64,000 nucleotides of DNA from NCBI GenBank assembly GCA_003255065.1, contig QAOA01006734.1, positions 1,718,130 to 1,782,129 of the forward strand, read 5' to 3'. This DNA comes from Cercis canadensis. Taxonomy: Eukaryota; Streptophyta; Magnoliopsida; Fabales; Fabaceae. The position numbers and the translations under genes were made by a program. The stretch's first letter is position 1; every line of letters begins with the position of its first letter. The notes under the pieces were generated by a model. The model did not search any database. It had not been told where the DNA came from and saw only the letters and a program-made list of their open reading frames with translations. Of the stretch, positions 11,801 through 24,697 are shown piece by piece.

Positions 11801-14800
11801 TGCTTCTCATGATGGCCATATGTTCGAAATAGATATGATATGGTAATGGTTGTGGGACTACATAAAGATATTAAGCAAAATCGCATGTGGTAATTTCTGC
11901 TCTATCCTTCCTTTTATCTTTCTGGGAACTTTGACATTTGCCTATAACTGCAAACTTTCTGCATAAAAATGTAAAAAGAATATATATGCAGGAAGTTGGT
12001 GCTGCCTATATCTTCAGAGTAGTGCTAACCCAGCCTTTTTAGTGATTTCATTGGGTAGAGATGTTCTAGATGCTGGCTAGCAAGTCAGGGTTTTTTGCAT
12101 GTCCATTTCCCAAATGTTTTACTTTATTAGGTCTTCTTTTACCTCTTTTTGTTCTGTAGCATATTTGCAGTTTGCTGCCTCCTTATTGTGTTGATATCCA
12201 AGGAAAATACGAACTGGTTGTTTGAGCAGTGAGATTATTGAAANGGTGGCTAGCAAGTGAGGGTTTTTTGCATGTCCATTTCCCAAATGTTTTACTTTAT
12301 TAGGTCTTCTTTTACCTCTTTTTGTTCTGTAGCATATTTGCAGTTTGCTGCCTCCTTATTGTGTTGATATCCAAGGAAAATACGAACTGGTTGTTTGAGC
12401 AGTGAGATTATTGAAATCTTCCTGCCTATGCGGCTCTGACATGAGAGTATTGACATATCTATTTTTATTTTTGGGCAGCTTATATAGTAAAGTATGAAGT
12501 GGGTTGTGGTTTTTCTGTTGCTGATATGGGCTATGTACTGTTACCATGTCATAGACAAGATATATTCTGTCTACTATTTTATGTTTTTACATCCTTTAGT
12601 TCTTGCTTGAAATGTTCATATTAGAAATGGATTAATGGAGTCCGTTCATTGTGTCTTCCTGTTTTATCAGGGGCTCTCCTATTTGTAATTTTCCATTGTG
12701 TTGTGAACGTGGATGATGAAAAGAGATATGCTATATTGAATTATTCATACTTCGGTAACAAATTGTAATATATATGAGAAATTGTCCCATTAGTCTAAGG
12801 ATACATTAGAGCTTTAAAGTTAGTGGTTTGTTGTATGCCTCTGCATTTTCTTCCAATGCTTGGGGATGTCTGGTGTGGGCAAAGGAGAACAATTAGGCAG
12901 TTATATTTGTGTCTAGACATAGAACTACAGCTTGGGTACAAGCTGGCATGATTGGGGGTTGTTGGGACATGACTTGGGCTAGTTGCAGCATCTGCTGAGT
13001 TTCTTCACCCAATTTGGAGAGAGATACTTTAAGAAATCTATAATTTTGAAAGTATGGATTATTCATGTGATTTGAGAATCTGTATGGTTTTTCCATTTTA
13101 AATGAATAAGGCTCAATATTATTGAATTGGATTTGTTCTGACAGAATGTTGATTAGAAGGTGAAATAATTTACCCCAATCTAAGGGGAGAATGAAGAAAA
13201 ATATTAAGAAGAGTTGAAGTGTAAAATTTCATTTCTTCATTGGTAATTTGATTGAATGAATGAGCGCAGTTTGAATAAATCTTTTACACCAAATGCTAAG
13301 GCCTTAAGTTAGATATATATAAAATTTTAAACTGTGTTGCAATGTGGAATATTGGATAATTTGAGTTATGATTTTGTTGATGAACAATTTGCACTCTCAT
13401 GTAGCATTTATTTATTTTCCCATGCAAGAGCCCAACTTTGGTAAATTCAACTTGAAAGTTGTGTTAGTATTAAAATGGTTTTGTCATGCAGAGCTTTCTG
13501 CAATCCTGCTGATGTTGAACCATTTACTGAAGAGAAGAAACAATCTCTTCTTGTCAAACGTCAGGGAAAGGGTGCTGACTTTGTTCGTGCAGTACAGGAG
13601 ATTATTGATAGTTATGAAAAATTAAAGAAAGAGAGCCAAGTTGATGAAATCAACTCTGGTGGTGAAGCTGCTGATGCAAGTGGTTCTAATCCAGTTGACT
13701 CATCTGCCAACTTAGGATTAAAAAATCAGACTGCTGATCCTGAATCAATTAAATCACAAAAGAAATCTTCAAATTCTGCTACTGACAGGAACGAGCCAAT
13801 ATGTGCAGCTGAGGCATCAGCTGAGGATGCCTCAGCTGCTGTATTGAGGGATGAATCTCCTATTAAAGAGGCATCATTTCAGGAGCCGACTGAAAATTCT
13901 CCTACTACTGTACAATCACCTTTTCCTGTTACTTACTCTTCTCGAAAAAGAACTGCAGACATGCTCCCACAAGGCTATGTCTCACAGAGAAATGCTCCAG
14001 TTCGAAGGTCTAGAAGCTCGTCACGGGTCCAAAATTCTGTGGTGCCTTGTAATGATGGTGGAAAGAGCACTGGCAACATATCAGTTAATGCAGTTCAGAA
14101 TGTGTCTGTAAGGAGGAATAAACGTCTTAGGAAATCACCAGATATCTCTGGTGGCGATGATGTTGATTCATCGGCGCTTGCTTCAAATGGTAGCCTGGAA
14201 GACAATGGTTCTGAAATTCTCACAATTGAGTCTGATGCCATCAGCCTGAATGAGGGCAGTACCATAGATTCTTATTCTAAACTTGAACGCTCTGAGACTG
14301 TTGAGTGTCTGGAAGGAGAGGTTGAGTTGAACAAAGGGCTTGATCTTGAAATAAAGGCTGTAGTCAACAAGAAGAAAAGAAAACCGAACAGAAAGCGGGT
14401 TAATAATGATGCTACCAAGCCAACGATTACACAAGAGGGGGAGACTGGTGTACAGAATACCAGTCAAAGCTCACAGAATGGAAATTCAAAAGAAGGATGC
14501 TCTGAGCAAGACGGAGATGAGCACCTGCCCCTGTTGAAACGTGCCAGAGTCAGAATGGGTAAATCATCCTCCACAGAGGCAGAGCTCAATAGCATTGTAC
14601 AAGATCAAGAAAAAAGCTCTAAGGAAGACATTATCAACTCATTGCAGCAGATGATCACATCCTCAAATTGTGAGAATGGTAGTCCTGCTGATGGAGATTC
14701 ATTGGTGTTGAACGGAGCTTCCCCTTCAAAAGCTTCAGCTCCATGTTCTGAAAGTGGGTATCAGGTTTGTAAAACTAAGAAAGACCAAACATTTGGATGC

Positions 14801-17800
14801 TCTGTCGATGGTGAAGCTGCTTTGCCCCCATCTAAGCGCCTTCATCGTGCCTTAGAAGCGATGTCGGCTAATGCTGCTGAAGAAGGCCAAGCTTGTACAG
14901 AAGCGTCATCAGGTGGTAGGTGTTTTATGTCTTGTGTCAAAAGATGTTCTTGCATAGCCACTAATAGTCAAGGAGGGAATTTAGAAGCGCAAGGGGTGGA
15001 CACTAGTGGGAATGATTCTTCTCATATCAATGTGTATAGTTTCTCAACCAGTTTGAATCCAATGATGTCTACACAGAATAAATTGTCTGGAGAAGTGGAT
15101 AAACAATTGACTAAGTTCAAAAACCATGAAATTTGCAAGGATGTCTTCCTAGATGCTGTAGACCAAGAGGATGGCAAAGACCTTGGTGATTCTATGGTTT
15201 GTCAGACTGCTGAAACTGATTCCCAAATCCAGTCGAGGGGGAATTTGTCACCTAATCTTGACGCAAAATCATGTGAAGTTGGAAGCAATCAAGATTCACC
15301 AGGTCCATCATTGCCACCAAATGATGAAGGCAATATGATAACTGTTGACTATTCAAATAAAGTATCTGATTCATCAGAACATACTAAGTTAAGTCTTGAT
15401 CCTGTGTCAGGTGCCAATGAAAGTGGTAAATTTTCACCTCAAAATATTAGGGATGTGCCTCAGAATGAGGTTGCTGTTTGTGAGGATACTGAGTGCTTGA
15501 AGAAACCAGTTGGTGACAGCGGCAAAGTGAATGACATGTAAGTTTAGCTCTGCCTGACATGATTCTAACTTGAAAGCCTTCTAACTCCACCTCATCCTGG
15601 GAGCGGAAAAGAAAAAGAAAGAAAAAAGAAACAATTTTATATTCCTAAACTGATAATATTTCCTGATTTTCTTTTTCTGGTCTGATTAAAATTATTTATC
15701 TTAAAACTCTTCATTTAGATTTTAGATCATTCTTTGTGTATGCAGTACTGTTTGTCTCCCTAAACACAATTGTTGGGGTTAGTTTGGTGGAAAACCTGCG
15801 AATAGATATTTTTAATTAATCTTTTATGAATAATGGTTTGATGAGGAGAACAATTCTGTTGAATGGAATTAATAAATGCTGCATTTCCTTCAACTTAAGA
15901 AAGCTCATGATGTCTATTGTTGCACCCTTCTTTTATTTCAGGTGCGAGGTTGTGAAAGAGGTCAAATNTTCTTTGTGTATGCAGTACTGTTTGTCTCCCT
16001 AAACACAATTGTTGGGGTTAGTTTGGTGGAAAACCTGCAAATAGATATTTTTAATTAATCTTTTATGAATAATGGTTTGATGAGGAGAACAATTCTGTTG
16101 AATGGAATTAATAAATGCTGCATTTCCTTCAACTTAAGAAAGCTCATGATGTCTATTGTTGCACCCTTCTTTTATTTCAGGTGCGAGGTTGTGAAAGAGG
16201 TCAAATGTAAAGGACCGGAGGAGGATATGAATTCTGCTTCAATGTCTGATGACTGTTTGGGTGAAAAGGGTATTCTGGGTCTTCGGTCAAGTCCATCTTT
16301 GACTGATGGGGGAGATGGCCTTCTACAAGGATCACCACCAAATACGTCAGTTTGCAATGTTTCTACATCAGACAGTAGCAATATCCTTCAAAATAATGGC
16401 AGTTGTAGCCCTGATGTACATTTACACCAGAAACAAACTTTGTCTGGTCCTGTTGTTGATGGACGGAAAGATGGATTGGTGGCAACCCAACGATCAAGAT
16501 CTGCCAGTAAGTCCACTGAGGCTGGACATGCTGCTCTTTTATACTTCGAGGCCATGCTTGGGACATTGACAAGGACTAAGGAAAGTATTGGTCGAGCAAC
16601 ACGCATAGCTATTGACTGCGCAAAGTTTGGCATTGCAGCGAAGGTAATGTGATGGCATTGTTATTTTTATTTTTCTGCCTTTGTAAATTGTTTCATGGTG
16701 AAATGTTAAATACTCAAACATTTGGAATGGTTTTACTCTAACCCTGCTTAGTATCTGTTTAGGATTTTTTTTTTCTAGCATAAAAATCTGCTCTGATAAA
16801 GGATTTATAGTATTTTGTGGGATACATCCCATTTGTCTTAGCTCTGTTTATCTGTGTCTCAAATATTTTACCTTTTTATGATGCTTTTTTCCCCCACTCT
16901 CTGGGTTGGGGATTCTAGGTGGTGGATATTCTTGCCCACAGTTTGGAAACCGAGTCAAGCCTGCATCGAAGGGTGGATTTGTTTTTTCTTGTTGATTCTA
17001 TCACTCAGTGTTCTCGAAATTTGAAAGGTAACTCACCATCTCTTAATGCTGCTTGAGTCTTGCTGACGACAGAAATAAGAGAAGGAATTATCCCACACAG
17101 ACAAAGTTTAATAACTAATTGGAATATATGCATGTAGCATCTAATTGATGTGGAAAACTTGTCTGAATTTCCAGGTGACGTTGGTGGAGTATTTCCATCT
17201 GCTATCCAAGCAGTCCTGCCACGCCTATTGTCTGCTGCTGCTCCTCCTGGAAATACTGCACCAGAAAATCGTAGGCAGTGTCTCAAGGCAAGTTACTGTA
17301 TTCTCCTTGTTACTCCTCTGTTTTGGGTCAGTACTCTTGTTAATCTTTCCTCTCAACTTGTGTAGGTTTTAAGGCTGTGGTTGGAGAGAAGGATCCTACC
17401 AGAATCCATTGTTCGGCATCATATCCGGGAACTGGACTCGTATTGTGGTTCAGTTTCTGCAGGGGCTTTCTCACGACGCTCATTAAGGACAGAAAGGGCT
17501 TTAGATGACCCTGTAAGAGATATGGAGGGTATGCTTGTTGACGAATATGGAAGGTTTGAATTTTGTTGATTTTGAAATGTGTTCATTTTCTTATTCTCTC
17601 ATGTACTCCTGGGAGTGCATTTGCTTAAGTTACAAGTTGTCTTGCAGCAACTCAAGTTTTCAGCTACCTGGATTTTGCATGCCCCGGATGCTTAAAGATG
17701 AAGATGAAGGCAGTGATTCTGATGGAGGAAATTTTGAGGCTGTCACTCCAGAGCACAATTCTGAAACACATGCAGTAGTTGAAATGACTCCGGCAATTGA

Positions 17801-19102
17801 AAAACACAGACATATCCTGGAAGATGTTGATGGTGAGCTTGAAATGGAAGATGTGGCTCCCACATGTGATGTTGAAATGAATTCGTTTTGTAATGGTGGT
17901 GGAGGAAATGCGGCACAGGTATCACATAATCAGCTTGAAAATAATCTTCCTCCATCCTTTGGCCCTCCTCTACCTCAGGATGTGCCTCCATCTTCCCCGC
18001 CACCACCATCATCCCCTCCCCCTCCCCCTCCTCCTCCTCCACCACCACCACCTCCACCTCCTCCTCCTCCCATGCACGTTTTGTCAGCTACCTCAGATCC
18101 ATATGGCAATGGAGTTGATTCAAAACGTTATACAGATGCACAGGTATGTTCAGACTAATTTTGCTAGGTATCTTATCTTGTATTCTGGTAGTCAATGGTG
18201 CCAGCAAGTGAGAACTCATGCTGGACCTTTCCTTTCTATTTGGGCTTATATTTGCAGACTATTCAAGATAACTCAGTGCACTCTATGGCTCAGCCCTTGG
18301 TTGCACCAAGGAATAACCAACCTATGGGTGAGGTACTGCATTATTGTGCTCCAGAATGTAGAGACATGCAGATGAAGATACCCGAGTCTACTTGCTCTTT
18401 CAACAGTTTCCCTGTACCACCACCAGATAATTTTCGGCATTGTGATGGTGTTACTGTGCATAATAAAAATTACCCATTACGGCCACCTCACCATGTGCCA
18501 TCCAATCAGTTTTCTTTTGTTCGAGGGGAACAGCATGTGAAGCCTCAGAGGGAGGTTCCACCCCCTTCATACTCAAATAGACATCAGTTTGTGCAGAACA
18601 TGGAGAGAGAGAATTTCTATAATAACCATGAAAGATTAAAACCCCCTCCATTTGACTTCCGAGATAGATGGAGAGGTCCTGCACCATATTCTGGTAAGAT
18701 TACGAGGATTTACTTGATGTAGTTTGCTTTGATCCTTGTCTATATTCATATTGACTATTATTTTTGGGGATTCTGCCCTTAGGTCCTCGGTACCAGGACA
18801 AAGGTGTGCCTGCCCCGTATGGTTGTCATCCATGTGAATCAACTAGATTACCAGGACATGGGTGGAGATTTCCTCCCCGGTCAATGAATCACAGGAACTC
18901 CATGCCTTTTAAACCACCCTTCGAAGATGGAATTCCAGTGGCAAACAGAGGTGCCCTACCCCTTCGCTAACAAGTTTTAATCTATCAAACTTCATATTTT
19001 GATTTGATAATCAGTTTTCTTTCCTTTGAATTTTTGGATGAAAATAGTGAGTTCTAAAAATATTTGTGGGTTTCAGGTCCAAGCTTTTGGCGGCCTAGGT
19101 GA
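8895..19102 (+). CDS. HUA2-like (HULK) PWWP and CID domain protein
   Basis: Exons: 8895-9017, 9765-9841, 13492-15537, 16181-16643, 16919-17027, 17175-17287, 17366-17553, 17648-18143, 18258-18693, 18783-18950, 19077-19102; 1,414 aa with phases consistent throughout. Residues about 20-100 form a PWWP domain (QWKVGDLVLAKVKGFPAWPA). A long Ser-rich, basic, low-complexity region follows. Residues about 860-1000 form an RPR/CID domain as in proteins that bind the RNA polymerase II C-terminal tail. A proline tract lies near 1150-1180, and the protein ends GPSFWRPR. HUA2 and HULK proteins are nuclear and act in pre-mRNA processing of flowering and floral-identity genes. The neighbouring GPX gene points to the HULK2/HULK3 branch. 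Intron 6 has a GC donor (AAG|GCAAGT at 17288). Intron 2 is about 3.65 kb. The exon starting at 16181 is partly repeated at 15954-15967 by an assembly duplication; I used the second copy. Confidence 0.93.
9883..10157 (+). repeat. Diverged tandem duplication in HULK intron 2
   Basis: About 115 bases starting TAGTATGC at 9883 and ending GATATCATTA at 9996 recur with many substitutions and indels at 10043-10157, a period of 160 bp. Shared blocks include GGAATCAAATATA and AAGCTTAGTTT. The divergence shows that this is a real, old duplication, unlike the N-associated repeats. Confidence 0.7.
12074..12416 (+). repeat. N-separated near-identical direct repeat, probable assembly artefact (HULK intron 2)
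   Basis: Bases 12074-12243 recur almost unchanged at 12247-12416, separated by GG-type junction bases and a single N at 12244. The only difference seen is GTCAG versus GTGAG near the start. It lies inside an intron and does not alter the predicted protein. Confidence 0.85.
15730..16206 (+). repeat. N-separated near-identical direct repeat spanning a HULK splice acceptor, probable assembly artefact
   Basis: Bases 15730-15967 recur at 15969-16206 around the single N at 15968. The one difference noticed is CTGCGAAT versus CTGCAAAT. The unit contains intron 3 sequence, the acceptor TTTCAG and the first 26 coding bases of exon 4, so the true locus should have one acceptor. Only the second copy leads into the rest of the exon. 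Confidence 0.88.
17988..18072 (+). repeat. Proline-codon microsatellite in HULK exon 8
   Basis: A run of CCT/CCA/CCC codons encodes a proline tract of about twenty residues interrupted upstream by Ser-Ser pairs. Other HUA2-like proteins also have proline-rich C-terminal parts. Repeat purity suggests that the tract length may vary between alleles. Confidence 0.85.
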
Positions 19103-20912
19103 AGAGAGATTACCAAGAAATCAAATCTGGTATGTTTCTGTCTATCTGCTGGTATCTTAAGTTATCCATCAAATATTTTTGTTCTTATCACTAATCCTTT
19201 ACTCCTTAAATGTTAGGTATGACCCACTTTTCTACCTGGGCTGTAACTTCATCCAGGACTGTTGATTTTGGCCCATCTTTCTGTACATGCGAGAATCTTT
19301 GGAGGGTTCAGCAGAATCTGCACAGGATACCCTAATGATCTGCTAGATTTGTATATATGTATTTTAGCCTCTTCTGCAGAATGCAGGGCAGGAAGAGAAT
19401 TATTTCAGAGTTGGTTGAGAGCTGTAACTTATTTAGGTTGTCATGTATCAATTTTTTGTTTTCAATTCCAAATTTTATAATTTATTTCATGGAAATCCGT
19501 CATAGGAATTAGATTAAAATATATAAATTTTCTGGGGCGATTTGTTGAAATTGCTCTCTTGATATATGAAATAACTCTCTCTCGGGCAAACTATATTTGC
19601 CATACGCAGTAGCATTGTTTGGTGGTTGTCAATAACGCATGATCACGTCTCTGATCTGCCTAGGCTGAGATCTCGCATGGCCTTAGTGGCAGCCAACTTT
19701 ACGGTCGTTGCCAGGTTTTTCTTATCTGCTGGCATACAACGTGTGGGTCACTTGCAATGGTCCATAGCTTTTCAAAATTTAATGAGGTAGTTGGCAAGTT
19801 CAATAATTAATGTAAAAAGATCATGAGAAATGTATGACGACTTATCAGGATTCTTATCTTGCAAGAAAACGGCCAAGTCACTAGTCTACCTTCTACACCT
19901 TTTTGATAATTATCCTATGGTGGGCACATGATTGTCCCAAAAAAAAAAAATCATTGCCTTTCTATACATTCCAAGCATTTATTAATTGGTTGGCTTGCAA
20001 GGGTTATAGACGTTGTTCTACTATATATATATGATTTTGCCTTTCTAATTGGCTGGTGAAAAGGTTTGGTCATGATTAAATTAACCATCTTTGGGGAAAG
20101 CTACTTTGGAGACTAGTTCCTACTTTTGGTTTTTTTGGCCTTGGCCTCTACTCTATTCATTCACCATAAAAGTTCTTATTCTACTCAGCCATAAAATAAG
20201 TTGCTTCCCTGTTAACAATGCTGTGAACTTGAGAAAATCAAGTGAATTTATTCGAGTTTTACCTAAGAAAATCCAATGGCTGCCATTAAGTTCATTACTT
20301 ATGATACAACCTTAACATTAGAGCAAATAACCCATACGAAATATCAGAAAAGAAAAAAAGAGATAGAAAAAAGACGAAATATTGTGTAGACTTACTTATG
20401 ATAATTCAGCATTCTATAATATCAAGGGAAAAAAATGGATAAAATGACTAAAAAAAATATAATTTTACGAAGTATTTACATAAATAGAATAATTTGAAAA
20501 CTTTTATCGATTTAGAACAAGTTTTAATTAAATTAATGATAATTACATAAAAAAAAAGGTTACGCTACTTTGTAAGAAGCGTTAGCATTACTTATTTAGT
20601 TCACATCTCTTAAATAAAATAATAAAAAATATATAATTTATGTAAAAAAATTGTAAAGTACTTTATTTCGATAAATAATTTTTTAAATTGCATTTTCTTA
20701 ATAATTTACCAAAAAAGAAAGTACAAACTATAGTATCCCATTTTTCTTTCTGAATTTGTAATGAAACCTCGTAGAAATTAAACAAACACGAAATATTGTA
20801 AAAGACTTGGATATGATAATGTCATGTTAGCCATGTTATGATTCCAGAGTGGAAGTTGACCAGCCAGCAATTAAATAATTAAGAAGGGGTTAAGCGTAAG
20901 GAATGGGAACAC
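19103..20912. other. HULK 3' region and intergenic sequence
   Basis: The HULK 3' untranslated region probably runs to about 19.5 kb. A possible 3'-UTR intron is suggested by CTG|GTATGT near 19131 and TTAG near 19216. The rest, up to the GPX promoter, is AT-rich and no gene is seen. Confidence 0.45.
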
Positions 20913-20918
20913 TATAAA
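20913..20918 (+). promoter_or_regulatory. TATA box candidate for the GPX gene
   Basis: TATAAA in the context CACTATAAAATG lies about 165 bp upstream of the GPX start codon, a plausible position if the leader is 120-140 nt long. No ATG is seen between it and the start codon. Confidence 0.5.
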
Positions 20919-21080
20919 ATGTCAACGACGGCATAGGTCCAAGACAGAAGAGAGCCTCATCAGTTCAATCATCGGCGTGCAAGGGGTGGGGGTTTTGCAA
21001 ATTTGCAATTGCAATTACAAGAGCCATAGTAGACGACATACCTATCCTCACCTTTTACATCTCAACAGACAGAAAGAGAC

Positions 21081-23875
21081 ATGGGTGCTTCGCAATCAGT
21101 CTCTGAAAAATCCCTCCATGAATTCACCGTCAAGGTATACACTTTTATCAACTACAAACCCATAGAGATTATCTTCTTGGAAACTATGACAAAAACCTAA
21201 CACAGGTTATTGGATTTGTCACAGGATGCCAAGGGCAAAGACGTCGACCTCAGCGTCTACAAGGGCAAAGTTCTTCTTGTAGTTAACGTTGCTTCAAAAT
21301 GGTTATTTTCCTTTTTCTAATTCAACTTCCTTCGTGTTTCTTTTAATATACGGGAAAAAAAAGGCGTTATTTTCTTCTCCTGTAATTGTTTGGGTTTGGC
21401 TAATTGAATTCATGCGCGTTAAAACAGTGGGTTTACGGATTCGAATTACACCCAGTTAACTGAGCTTCACAGCAGGTACAAGGACAAAGGTATGTTCATG
21501 CTTCCTTCCGTGAAGTTTCCCTGCAAATCTTATGTTGTCTATATCACGTTTGAGAATATGTTCCGGGTGATCTCAGGTTTTGAAGTATTGGCATTCCCAT
21601 GCAACCAATTTTTGAAGCAAGAACCTGGCTCAAGCCAGGATGCGCAGGAATTTGCCTGTACAAGATACAAGGCTGAGTATCCCATCTTTGAAAAGGTATC
21701 ATGCTTTTTATTTATGTTGGGGCAGCTAAATTTTTTACCGAGAGTATGAAATATTGCCTTTTTCTTTGGGATTGATGTTGCTCTGATATTTTTGAGCTTT
21801 AGTGCAACTAGTCACCATATATAGTGAATACAAAAAGTTTCAAAAATAGAGGAAAAGACAGTAATTTAGTGATTTCACGGTTTCGATTTTCTGATTATAT
21901 TTTGTCATAGACAGCAACTTGATCCGGCGGTATTAAGTTAGTCTTTGATGGTTTGTTAGTGATTTTTAAAATGTGAGATTGTCATACAGTTTGAGAATAG
22001 ACTACTCTGCTAGTTTTGATAAACCTATCATTGCTTCTGAACCCCTATTAAACCTTTCCAGTTCCTAGGAACATATCAGACAGAAAGTGATCAAGTGGGG
22101 GTGCTTTAGAACTATGAACAAAACTTCAGAAGGTGTGAGAGATGAAGTTTCTTAGGCCATAATTATGATTTCTCTTATGTATCAAATGTCATATTGAAAG
22201 ATAAGATTTCCATCTTCTCCATCTGCCACCCAAAGAATGTAATCCTCTTGTCTTGTCCCGTAGAACAAGAGGTAAATTCCTACTTCAGTTTTGCTCTTAT
22301 GATTTCATGAATAAGGATATCGACAGTGGTTGCATCATTAAAGAAAAAGAAAAGTCAATGAATGAGGCGAGTGTCGGGTAACATTATAACTGAGCATAGT
22401 GGTTAAAAGCACAGAGTTCCAAGTCCCTGATTCCTACTTGCATTTTATTATGTCTCCCAAAGTGTGATTTGTATCCGTTTTGATGGATGCTGAAAGATCA
22501 GAAAAGATTCCCAGGCAAGATTCCATGTCAACTTATGAAAGTCTATATGCTTATTTTATGTATGATAACTGCTAATGCTGGTCTTTTGATGTAATTGGAT
22601 TAACCAGAGTTGGGCCATGTTAGTAGAGAAAGTTATATCTTGTTTGAAAGAATTATTTAACTACTTCAATTGCTTCACTAGGGTGCTGCCTTTTTTCATT
22701 GATTGCTTCTTTCCTTGAGTTTATCTTTTATCGGATTGCAAGAATTCCTTTGATCTTAGACAAATTCCCTTAAAAGAAAGATTCTTTTTTCTTCAACTAC
22801 AAAGTGGAAGTTTGCTTTTATCTATTTGTTGGAGAGTCGGGTGGGGGGGCAGGGGTGTTTGTCTTGGTTGATAATTTTCCAGAGTGTTAGATTGGTAGCT
22901 TACCTTTTCCCACTCAATATATGAAATAGCTGAAGCATCTGTGTCTTTTGTGCTTAACTATTTGTTGATGCTCTGTCTTGTCAAATTAGCCAAAGGTGTA
23001 AGCTTTTCTCTGGAAAGATTAGATGATTGTGATCCATCTGACAGGAACTAACGGGAAAAAATGTAAATTATGAAGTTGTAGCTTTTTAAGTTTTACTGCT
23101 GAACAATGTGGACATCTTTTACTCTAAATCTTCTGGTAGTTAACATTTTGATTCCAAGATTACCACAAAAATAGCCAATAATTGCAAACCTAGGTTCCTA
23201 GGGGTAGAAGGGAAAGGAGGAGGAAAATCTGTTACTGTTTGCTTTTGCATTTAGTATTCCAAGTAAACTAGAGAAGCCCACCGGAAACGGATGTTGAGGA
23301 TGTGATGCTATAATATGTTCTACATCTGATTGTTTAAGTCCTCTTTGCAAGTGATGATTTAGGAATACTCTTAAGAGAGTAGTTACAGCTGTTCACTCTT
23401 GATTTATTTCTTGGTAAGTGAGGCATCCTCTGTTGCATGTCTATATCTATTGCTACTATCCAGTAATCTCCTTTCTATCCAGCATGGAGCTGTCAACATT
23501 ATTCATTCAACTCTCTTTTATATGTAGATACGAGTCAATGGGGGAGATACTGCACCTGTCTACAAATTCCTTAAAGCTAATAAATCTGGATTTTTGGGGT
23601 CTAGGATAAAGTGGAATTTCACAAAGTTTTTAGTTGACCAGGAGGGGCATGTCATTGAGCGTTATTCCACTACCACTCCACCATTAGCCATTGAGGTACT
23701 CTCTTCTTTGTATTTTTGTGTCTGTTTGTGTGCAGGTGTTGTGTATGATGTGCACATGCTTGGCATGCAAATGTGCTGATATCTGCACGTTCTTAAAACT
23801 GAAATTACAATCTCACTACTTGTGGCTGTCATTTTTTTACAGAATGACATCAAGAAGGCATTGGGGGAGGCTTGA
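21081..23875 (+). CDS. Plant glutathione peroxidase (GPX4/GPX5 type, thioredoxin-dependent)
   Basis: Exons: 21081-21134, 21225-21301, 21428-21489, 21577-21695, 23528-23695, 23843-23875, giving 170 aa, the usual length of this subgroup. The protein starts [20 protein letters not shown]. It has Cys44 in NVASKCGFT (Cys in place of the animal selenocysteine), Cys73 in FPCNQF, Gln79, the resolving Cys92, and Trp133-Asn134 in KWNFTKF. Plant enzymes of this family reduce H2O2 and lipid hydroperoxides mainly with thioredoxin. There is no transit peptide. The N-terminal Met-Gly suggests N-myristoylation, as reported for the Arabidopsis GPX4/GPX5-like proteins, hence membrane attachment. Intron 4 is 1.8 kb. 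It lies next to a HULK gene, as both GPX4 and GPX5 do in Arabidopsis (from memory). Confidence 0.95.
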
Positions 23876-24697
23876 AGGAATCTACAATGAGTTAATATAT
23901 TGGTTGTGTTGAAGATATCCGAAACAAGAATAATGTATATTTGATAGATGTGGTTTCTTCCAACTGATTATTTATACATATTTCATGTCTAGGGTTGATT
24001 TTACTTGTGTTTTTTGTTATTATGTCAAAATCTGTTTTGGCCTTGTTGTAATATCAGTTATTTTCAAGTTTATTGGAAATGGTATTTTGAGTTGTTAATT
24101 TGGACATCACTAATGGAAATGTGAATTATTTTAGCTGGGAATTGCAGTAACGAACTAACCATTTATTTTTTCTATTTTATTTGTTTCAATACACACATTC
24201 ACAGAGAGTTCAAGAAAATAGACAATAGAGGTTATTTCCCCCTTGTTGACAAACAAACCTTAAGAGATCTTAAGGAGGGGACAAAAATGAATGAAGCATG
24301 AGACATGACTCTAGACAAGTAAGGGTGGAAAACCGAAGTGAAGACATAGCAAGAGGAGTATCTTGCTTAAAAAAGCACTCCCAACTACCAAGGACAGAGG
24401 TAAGGCATATGAAGCAAATCAATTTGCAGTATTGTTGCCTTCCCCGTAGGATTGCACCATTTTGATTAACCAGAAGCTGAGACTAAGAGATCTTTAATAG
24501 GTCATCCTAGTCCGGATTGCAAATATCTATCATATTGGAACGTCGAAGTAGAAAAACAATTAAGTTACTCCTTTCCTCTAGTTTTGCAGTAAAAGATGAA
24601 TAATAAAAGAAGTGAAAGAATAAAAATATATTCCCTCAGTTTCTCATCAAACTTCATCACTATTAATTTGGACAGTGATTTGCTTTGGTGGGGAATT
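23876..24697. other. GPX 3' region and intergenic sequence
   Basis: The GPX 3' untranslated region probably ends near 24.1 kb. No gene is seen in the remainder. Confidence 0.5.

Noticed and set aside
13475-13491. In-frame ATG at the start of the large HULK open frame (13475)
   Set aside because: These bases belong to intron 2. The PWWP domain is completed only when exon 2 is spliced to the acceptor before 13492.
16539-16832. Antisense open frames over HULK exons
   Set aside because: They are shadows of the real coding strand, with no domain or independent signals.
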